Source of the DNA: Piper betle
Taxonomy: Eukaryota; Streptophyta; Magnoliopsida; Piperales; Piperaceae
NCBI GenBank assembly: GCA_033002965.1
Contig: JAURVB010012337.1
Coordinates: 1-64,000 of the forward strand
DNA length: 64,000 nucleotides
Reading direction: 5' to 3'
Positions 56,928-64,000 of the stretch are shown here, piece by piece. Position 1 is the stretch's first letter; each line of letters begins with the position of its first letter. The position numbers and the translations under genes were made by a program. The notes beneath the pieces were generated by a model that was given only the letters and a program-made list of their open reading frames with translations, was not told the DNA's origin and ran no database searches.

Positions 56928-58055
56928 GAGAATGGTTTTTCTGCAATATAGTATAGAAACGGAGTCTACACCCAATTTAATCTCAGCCGTCTATTTTACA
57001 TTAACGGCCCAGATCAAATCCCAAAAAAAATACCTAAACTTCCTTCCTGCCGCTCCCTCCCTGCCCTCCCCCTCCCACCCCGTTGCCACCTCCCCCTCCC
57101 ACTCCCTCCCACCCCCGTCGCTGCCCCCTCCCTGCCGCTCCTTCCCACTGCCTTCGGTTCGTCCCACTACTTTGAGAAGAGAACAGGAGCCCTGTCAAGG
57201 CCCACCTTGCTGCTGTCTCCTTGCTGCTGAAGCATCACCGGGAAGCTTGAGGAGAATCGCTACCTTGCTGTCACGAACGACCATATGACCACCATTGCTG
57301 CTGCATGCCGGAGGATTGCGGACTTGGAGTCATCACTGCCCATTGCTGCTTTGCTCGTCGCCAATCCCTTGGAGTGTCGTTGCTGCTTGCTGCCAACACC
57401 TTGCCTCCTTGGAGTGTCGCTGCTGTTGCTGCTAGAGTGGCCTCACCAAGTTGTCCAATCGAAAAGGAGGAAGTCCAGCCGGAGCCTTGCTGACCGCTGC
57501 CTTGGCTTGTCGTTGCAGCCGCCAAGGGGTACCTGTTTGTCCTTGCCCAATAACTGGAGTGCCTCAATCCAATTTGCTGCTACTTTGCTGCCCTTGCTGG
57601 TCTCTAGCCAAAGCCGGAGTACCACTACTAGTGCCCTACTTCCTTGCCATTTTCATGCACCGTCCACGACCAAGCTCTTGTCCAGGTGCTGCCTCGTCTG
57701 GCCCATCCACTATGGAAACCATTTCACCAACTCTTGGAGCCAAGCTGTGAGATCCTTCGGAGCTTTGCCTAGCCTTGCCTTGGAGGGGAGTTGCTGCCTT
57801 GTTGTGCTCTTACCACCGGAGCTTCATCAATGTGATATTTCAAGTTTCATCAATGTGTCATTCCAATTTGTTGTTTGCTGTTTTGCATTTCCCCATACCA
57901 ATTTTGGGTATTAACTTCTTTGTAGTTGCATTTCCCCGTGCCGGAGGGATGTGATTTAGATATTATTTTTAGGATTTGATCTGGGTCGTTCATTTAAAAT
58001 GGACGGCTCAGATGTAGACTCCCTTTCTGCCTCATGTTGTAGAAAAACTATTCTC
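56928..58055. mobile_element. non-autonomous element with 90-100-bp terminal inverted repeats and GC-rich core
   Basis: The left end GAGAATGGTTTTTCTGCAA and the complement of the right end (GAGAATAGTTTTTCTACAAC) pair, and pairing continues through GGAGTCTACA, GCCGTC.ATTTTA and CCCAGATCAAATCC, with one 11-bp gap. Long terminal repeats and a GC-rich, gene-like core suggest a Mutator-type Pack element, but no transposase or clear target-site duplication is visible because TA repeats flank both ends. The core (57050-57920) has long open frames in several phases, with repeated words such as CTTGGAGTGTCG. None resembles a known domain. Confidence 0.6.
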
Positions 58056-58056
58056 A

Positions 58057-58093
<37 letters not shown>

Positions 58094-58094
<1 letters not shown>

Positions 58095-58660
58095 ACAATC
58101 ACTGTTCACAATTGGGGCCAACAAATGGCTGGTGTAGAGAAAAAATAAAAAATAAGCCTGTTTGAAGAAACAGAAAGAAAAAACAAAGCTGTGCAATGAC
58201 AAGACTTCAAGCCCTTAAACTTGCATGTCCACCAGTTCTTCATGCCACCAAATAACAGACAACCTTCTTCCTCTTTAACCACACCAAAATCTCTGGTTCA
58301 TTCATCCATGCGCTTCAAACTGGAAGCAATTAATTTTATGTTTTGTAATTTTATAACTTATACACATTATACCAGATTATATATATATCATAACTTATAC
58401 ATATTATACCAGATTATATATATATAGCTAATTAAACAATATGGCTCAATATGCATCTACATGTCATAAAATGACAAAACATAAAATTAATTGATTAATG
58501 GTTGTCAATTAAATCCAATCATTTAAAATAAATAATTTAATTGCTCCCAGTTTGAAGTGCCATGAATAAATGAAACGCAGATTTTGGTAGAGAAGAAGAA
58601 GGTTGTCTGTTATTTGGTACATGAAGAACAGGTGGAAATGGAAGTTTAAGCCATTTGTCT
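58094..58660. mobile_element. foldback element, copy b
   Basis: Starts GACAATCACTGTTCACAATTG. The left half pairs with the right half, which breaks off at CCATTTGTCT and so lacks part of the right arm. Same family as 5779-6445. Confidence 0.75.
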
Positions 58661-58804
58661 CTATACACACGCACGCACACAAAGATTTATAAACACTCTT
58701 TCACTTGTGTTTCTATAGATATATGTATGTTTCTTGTACATACATGTGTGTGTTAAGATGACATTATACCCTATATATTTATATATATTATTATATATAA
58801 TAAA

Positions 58805-59480
58805 GACAATCCCTATTCACAATTGGTGCAGACAAATGGCTGGTGTTCAGAAAAATAAAAAAATACGCCTGTTTGAAGAAACAGAAAGAAAAAAACAATG
58901 GCGTGCAATGACAAGACTTCAAGCTCTTAAACTTCATGTCCACCTGTTTTTCATGCCTCAAAATAACAGACAACCTTCTTCCTCTCTAACCACGCCAAAA
59001 TATGTGGTTCATTCATCCATTCACTTCAAACCAGAAGCAATCAAGTTAATGATTTTAATTGATTGGATTTAATAGACAACCATTAATCAATTAATTTTAT
59101 GTGTTATCATTTTATAACTTATACATATTATACCAGGTTATATATATCTTAACTTATACATATGAATCCAGATTATATATATATATATAGCTAATTAAAC
59201 ATTATGGCTCAATATGCATGTACATAAAATTAATTGATTAATGGTCGTCTATTAAATCCAATCAACTAAAATTATTAATTTAATTGCTACCGGTTTGAAG
59301 TGCATGAATAAATGAAACGCTGATTTTCGTAGAGAGGAAGAAGGTTGTCTGTTATTTGGTACCTGAAAAACAGGTGGACATGAATGATTAAGGGCTTGAA
59401 GTCTTGTCATTGTACTGCTTTATTTTTTGCTTTATGTTTCTTCAATGAGGCTTATTTTTTATTTTTTTGTACACCAGCCA

Positions 59481-59481
<1 letters not shown>
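58805..59481. mobile_element. foldback element, copy c
   Basis: Starts GACAATCCCTATTCACAATTG, then CAGACAAATGGCTGGTGTTC, and ends GTACACCAGCCATA before a TC/TA run. Arms are complete except for the right terminus. The nearest neighbour is copy b, 150 bp away in the same orientation. Confidence 0.8.

Positions 59482-59557
<76 letters not shown>
59482..59557. repeat. (TC)n followed by (TA)n
   Basis: About 41 bp of TC and 35 bp of TA in place of the right terminus of foldback copy c. Confidence 0.95.
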
Positions 59558-59560
<3 letters not shown>

Positions 59561-59754
59561 CACTCTTTTACATGTGTTTCTATAAATATATGTATGTTTC
59601 TTATACATACATGGGTATCTATAGAAACACATGTAAAAGTGTGTTTAGCCGTACTTACAAGGCACAATATTGGGAATAACAAAGTTGCCCCGTTCATACA
59701 CCAAATTTTTAATTGACATTTATGAATTAATATTATTTGCACCTTTTGAATCTT

Positions 59755-61110
59755 TTGAGTTAATTTTGTAATTAGTTTCGGTTATGTATTAACTCCATCA
59801 TTTTGGCTGTATTATAGGTTTACAATATCTGACGGCTAAGATGGCCTCCTTCTCTTGTTTACCGGAGGCTATTTCTTGGAACCATGGTTACTACTGTGTG
59901 GAGTGCACCACCTGTATCATAGCGAGGGATTGGAAGGGTAAGTGTATTGCTTTTGATCACTATTTAAGAACTGGTCAAGAGCTAGTGTCATGCTTAACTT
60001 TTTTCTGTTTTTTCATTATTTGTTTTTTTCTCTTCGTCTTGGTCTCCATACTATGGCTAAGATAGATGTAGTCAAGGAAGATTATGGTGTTGGATCGTGT
60101 GAATCCATGGATGATAGATCGGAGTTGCACCAGTATTATGATGGTATTGGTTTTGCCGAGCCGCAGCTTTTGGCTCTGAAAATAATCTGTGAAGCAGCCG
60201 TCAAGCTAAGTAATGAAAAGGTGAGATACAAGATGAAGTTGGTCTTCTTGTTTTGGCATGGTTTTTTTTGTTTTATCTGTTGCGGTCCATCAATATGCAT
60301 GCATAAGATCACTCAGTTCACATGCAAGTGTTTGAGTGCTTTTGGTTCTTTCAACAGGAAAATTCAGACAATATGGAAGAGAAGGGATCAGGAGAACATA
60401 TTACTCCTACTAATGTAATGTTGAGGTAAATAGATAAAATAAATTATTACTTCAACCCAGGCATTGGTATTACTTGTAAATGATAATTATATTGCCATTT
60501 TTTTTCAATTTTTTCTATAGAGATCTGAAGGAATCTGCTACTCCTCAAGGTATATTCATATTATGTACAAGATTTAAACTCTTCATTTATCATGATTTTC
60601 TCTATTTGAGTTCTCGTTATTGTATGGATTTATTCTTTTGGATTTTAGGACACTAAAAAATATTGATCGCAATGGAGCAATCTGAGAAAGATCATACTGA
60701 TGTCCTCCTATGATGAAGAGCAAGACCAATCTCATGATGGAGGAAATGATCAACAAGCCATGATCAGTTCAGACTTTGAGCCTTCCCCAACTCCTGCTCA
60801 GACAGTTCGCCGGTGAGGACGGAGGAGCGCTGTCAGTGTCCCCATGCAGGCTCCGTCTAGGTGCAGCCGGTACAATGGTAGAGGGCGGAGGTGCTCACGT
60901 TTGACAACTAGGGGGCATGCTCTTTGTGAATATCATCTTGAGAAAGCGAGGATTAGGAGCAACGCCAACTGTGTTAATTAATGGCCGTGGATTGGGAAAC
61001 AAAAGAAAGAAGAATTCTCTTGATGTCTATAAACCAAATTCCTCCAATATGGTCATTGTTAATTCCCCTACTCTCCGTCAAAATTTGTCCCAAAAGACAT
61101 ATATATGTGT
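59755..61110 (+). pseudogene. WRC zinc-finger gene, decayed copy 4 (exon order best preserved)
   Basis: The upstream part matches 33952-34030. An ATG at 59841 opens MASFSCLPEAISWNHGYYC and VECTTCIIARDWKGKCIAFD. A second exon start at 60054 gives MAKIDVVKEDYGVGSCESMD with HQYYDGIGFAEPQLLALKII, then an intron (about 60240-60356, ending TTTCAACAG), exon ENSDNMEEKGSGEH, a small exon DLKESATPQ between TTTCTATAG and GTATAT, and the last exon from about 60650. The last exon is broken: a frameshift after MEQSEKDH, TGA codons, and the finger tryptophan replaced (RCSRYNGRGRRC). The same 4-bp insertion after CVN as in the 34-kb copy shows a common parent. Confidence 0.75.
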
Positions 61111-61139
61111 GTATGTGTGTATGTGTTATTGATACGATG

Positions 61140-61275
61140 CTATAAGTGTATTTTGTTGGATGGAATCTGTTCTATGAACGCATTATTACAAGTGTATTTT
61201 GTTGGATGGAACCTGTTCTATGAACGCATTATTACAAGTGTATTTTGTTGGATGGAGTATGTTCTATGAATGCAT
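61140..61275 (+). repeat. tandem repeat, unit about 48 bp, three units
   Basis: AAGTGTATTTTGTTGGATGG…CTGTTCTATGAACGCATTA occurs three times with few changes. The 34-kb copy has a single unit (35172-35215). Confidence 0.85.
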
Positions 61276-61489
61276 TAGTTTGAAGTTTTTATGTAAAATT
61301 CATGAGTATTTGTGTTTTGCAAAAGTGTGACAAAACTAATATAAAATTTTCATTTGAGTTCATGTTATTAATTTTTGTTGGATTTATGGAAATGGGTAAT
61401 TCTAATACAAATAGATGGAAAAATTTTCATAATTGAAGGCTTATAAATTATTATGATACTAATATATAACGCCAATATTATAGTTTTTT

Positions 61490-62809
61490 TAATTATTTCA
61501 TGTGCCTAAGTGCAGGGTTCTTGGGATCATAGTTTCGTGAGACTTCATATCCAAAACGCAGGATATGAACCAGCTTTGTGTTAATCTTGACACTGACAAG
61601 TATTTAGGGAGATAATAATTATTTCCTAACAAGAGAATTCTATATTAATTTTAGAAGCTATTAATTTGGTTTGAATACATTTGTCACTTTTACCTCTAGA
61701 CACATTTGATTATTTGCTGACATAAAAATTGCCAATATAAATATTTACATAACCTCAACACAAATTAATGTTGGAATTTCTGCGACACAAATATTCAATA
61801 ACCATATAGCCAAAATTTTCAACCACACGATCAAATAATTCACAAATTCATGAATTCACACGATCCAACCACATGATCTAATAATTCCTTGTCTGCCTTA
61901 GCCATGGTACTATATATAGACATCGAGGAAGAAGAGAGAATAACTATGGATCAAGAAAGATCAGTAAACAAGCAGCACACATATTAGAACCAGCCAATAT
62001 GCATATCTAGGTCTGACCGTCATAGCCGACTAGCGCCTTTGATAAACAATTAATAAGTGAATCTAACAATGAAGCCAAATGTACGGTTAATGGTTGACGA
62101 AAATTTACAAAAGTGAACCGTGAGATAATAAGAAGGGCCACGCCCCATTAGCTTTCTCCGACATGATTTAGTTACAATGTTTTGTTCTAACATCATGCCG
62201 ATAGCAATACTGCCAAAAGGGGTGGTCATACATATATAACCACGCTGCTTGAAGCGAAATCGTTACTCCGGTGGGTGGACAGTTATGTTTTATAGCAAAA
62301 GATTTTATTATGATATTGGTTATGCCGAAAGAGGTAGGGTGCTCAACACAATTTTTGTTTTGTTACACTTACAAGAAGTGGCAGAGTTGATAAAATTATG
62401 TTTAAGAGGTGAGGAGGAAATGAATGAGCATTAAAGAAAAAAGGTTCAAACGTTTTGTGAACCATTATAAAAATAACCTTTAACATTTGATATTTTGCCC
62501 AACGATTTTTCATACATTATTTTTATTCGTCATCGTTAAAATTTTATACTTCGACAATAAATGGGCACAAAACAACACAATCAAACATATCTTAAGTTTT
62601 AATGATGAAAACAAAACAACACAACCAAACTGGTCTTTAAATTTTAATGATGAAAATATTTTACATGCACTGATGTAAAAAAGAATCGTATTTTTTATTG
62701 CAGTGAATCATGAATATATATGATGTGATTGTTGGTGTTCTCATTGGTGGGTGAATAATAGACTTTTCATAGAAAAATATATCCAAGGAAAATAAGATAT
62801 TTGTTGTTT
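61490..62809. repeat. AT-rich DNA with a second copy of the WRC 5' flank
   Basis: About 61850-62250 is a direct copy of 3800-4240 (from AATTCACACGATCCAACCAC to ATAACCACGCTG), so it carries a piece of the minus-strand WRC exon (start at about 61902) and its upstream DNA. A frame at 62249-62434 starts YYDIGYAE-like, which may be a further eroded copy of the YYDDIGSAE block. No intact gene. Confidence 0.6.
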
Positions 62810-63196
62810 TTTGTGGTAAACTTTGATCTGTGAGGTTAGTGGGGCCCAGTGATTGATCTCTAGCAGGCTCCCTTTTCCTTTCTCATGTCTACTCTTCTTA
62901 TGGATATTTGTAAGCGCACGAACCCTCATTTGTCTTCATAGTTGTGTGTTTATATAAAGTTCTTAAACTCTTAGCTTCACCAGTTAGGTCCGTATTTCAT
63001 GGCTTAAGATCTTCACCAATATGTCTTTCGTTTGTAATGAAATTATTACTGTCTACTTCAATTGTGATTGTGGAAACCATCAAATGACCAATTCTATAAT
63101 GTCACTTTGATGGATTGTAAAATAGTGAGAGTTGACCTCAGGGTAAATTTCAGAAGTTCAACATAGATACTTATCATTGTGAACATATATATGTGA

Positions 63197-63245
<49 letters not shown>

Positions 63246-63640
63246 AGAGTACAATATATGACATATCATTTATCTATGTTCAGTCCGATGAACCCATGTC
63301 AACTACGTCTCGAACTTCAGTGAATTTTAGAATGAGGTCATGATGGTTTCCACAACTTATAAAATCGATCAGAAGTAAAAGGATAAGAAATGAGTAGTTG
63401 GTGAAATTCAAGCTCATGAAATACAGACCTAACTGGTGAAGGTAGAGAGTTTAAAAACTTTCATATAAACACACAACTATGAAAACAAATGAGGTTTGTA
63501 ACAGTACTCACATTACAAAAAGCTAAGATTTGCATTGGCAAAGAAGCGAATAGGAAGCAAGGAGACACCTCCTCACTAGAGATCCTAAATGGTTTATGCC
63601 GCACTAATCCCATCAGAAAATCAAAGTTTAGAGTGCCTCG
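62810..63640. repeat. long palindrome centred on a TA run
   Basis: 62815-63190 is the imperfect reverse complement of 63245-63640. Landmark pairs are CTTCATAGTTGTGTGTTTAT with ATAAACACACAACTATGAA, and GTGGAAACCATCA with TGATGGTTTCCAC. The centre is the TA run at 63200-63245. It is probably a foldback transposon or an inverted duplication. Open frames inside are structural by-products. Confidence 0.75.
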
Positions 63641-64000
63641 ACGCAACCCCGCCGAGAACCACCGCCGTTGAGAACCACCCTCATTGGAAAAGGCCAAGAA
63701 AAGCCCTCTGCTGAGACCCACCCTAGTTTTTAACTCTCACGATTTCGTTTGTGTGGCAAAGGCACCTTTGGTCTAATCAAACCCAATCATCTAACTCAAA
63801 GTGGTGACTAATCATGGTGGAGGGAATTCCATGCCCGAACAAATTTTTCTCAATCTAAAAAGGGCTTTTCTTGGCTTTTTCCAACCAGAGTAGCTCTAGA
63901 CGATAGTGGTTCTTGACTGAGTTGCATCGAGGCACTCGAAACTCTGATCTGATGGGTTTGGTGGGGTCCAAAGATCGATTTCTGGCAAGGGGCTCCTCCC
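63590..64000. repeat. second inverted repeat at the window end
   Basis: GAGTGCCTCGACGCAAC (63630) pairs with GTTGCATCGAGGCACTC (63925), and CCAAGAAAAGCCC (63689) pairs with GGGCTTTTCTTGG (63862). The segment 63955-64000 also resembles 62840-62880 in direct orientation. The structure runs beyond the window. Confidence 0.65.

Noticed and set aside
57285..57914. 209-codon open frame in GC-rich DNA
   Set aside because: It lies in the core of a transposon with terminal inverted repeats, overlaps long frames in other phases, and shows no recognisable domain.

Overview
This window reads as a nuclear segment of a flowering plant. Its genes carry introns with GT..AG borders, and the families present are plant ones: WRC zinc-finger proteins, a CNGC19/20-type cyclic-nucleotide-gated channel, an ABCG half-transporter, an NF-YA exon with a miR169-like site, a PPR gene and Ty3/gypsy elements. 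The background is very AT-rich, while the PPR and EF-hand coding starts are strongly GC-rich, which hints at a monocot (inference only). Very little is an intact gene. Most of the window is repeat, and almost every host-gene trace is broken, duplicated or rearranged.

Layout. 0-9 kb: copy 1 of AT-rich repeat A (cut by the window edge), a decayed WRC gene, a decayed ABCG transporter with an inverted second copy of its nucleotide-binding exon, a foldback element and a second, divergent WRC gene. 9-18.7 kb: repeat C (two tandem copies), repeat A copy 2 and a third WRC copy. 18.7-20.9 kb: the 5' part of a Ty3/gypsy element, joined at its broken edge to a small mosaic of CNGC, EF-hand and WRC fragments. 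20.9-27.5 kb: an inverted repeat holding a solo LTR and a CNGC exon. 28.1-29.8 kb: an EF-hand gene split by a copia-like LTR. 31.9-36.9 kb: CNGC fragments in both orientations around a WRC copy whose zinc finger is intact. 36.9-44.2 kb: inverted copies of repeats A and C, making a long-range inverted repeat with 12.1-16.6 kb. 44.6-46.6 kb: a hAT-like element, then the last exon of an NF-YA gene. 47.7-54.7 kb: a PPR gene split by a complete 5.5-kb Ty3/gypsy element with a 5-bp target-site duplication. 54.7-64 kb: AT-rich DNA, a Pack-type element with a GC-rich core, two foldback elements, a fifth WRC copy and a long palindrome at the window end.

The most interesting theme is mixing of a small set of host genes (WRC, CNGC, EF-hand) by inversion, duplication and junctions inside and beside transposons. 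The cleanest case is the three-gene chimera at 20.68-20.90 kb. Insertion sites with exact target-site duplications (48329-53852, 28448-29406, 22103-23479) are the firmest calls. I saw no rRNA gene, tRNA gene or CRISPR array. Repeat boundaries were judged by eye and are approximate to tens of bases unless a target-site duplication fixes them.
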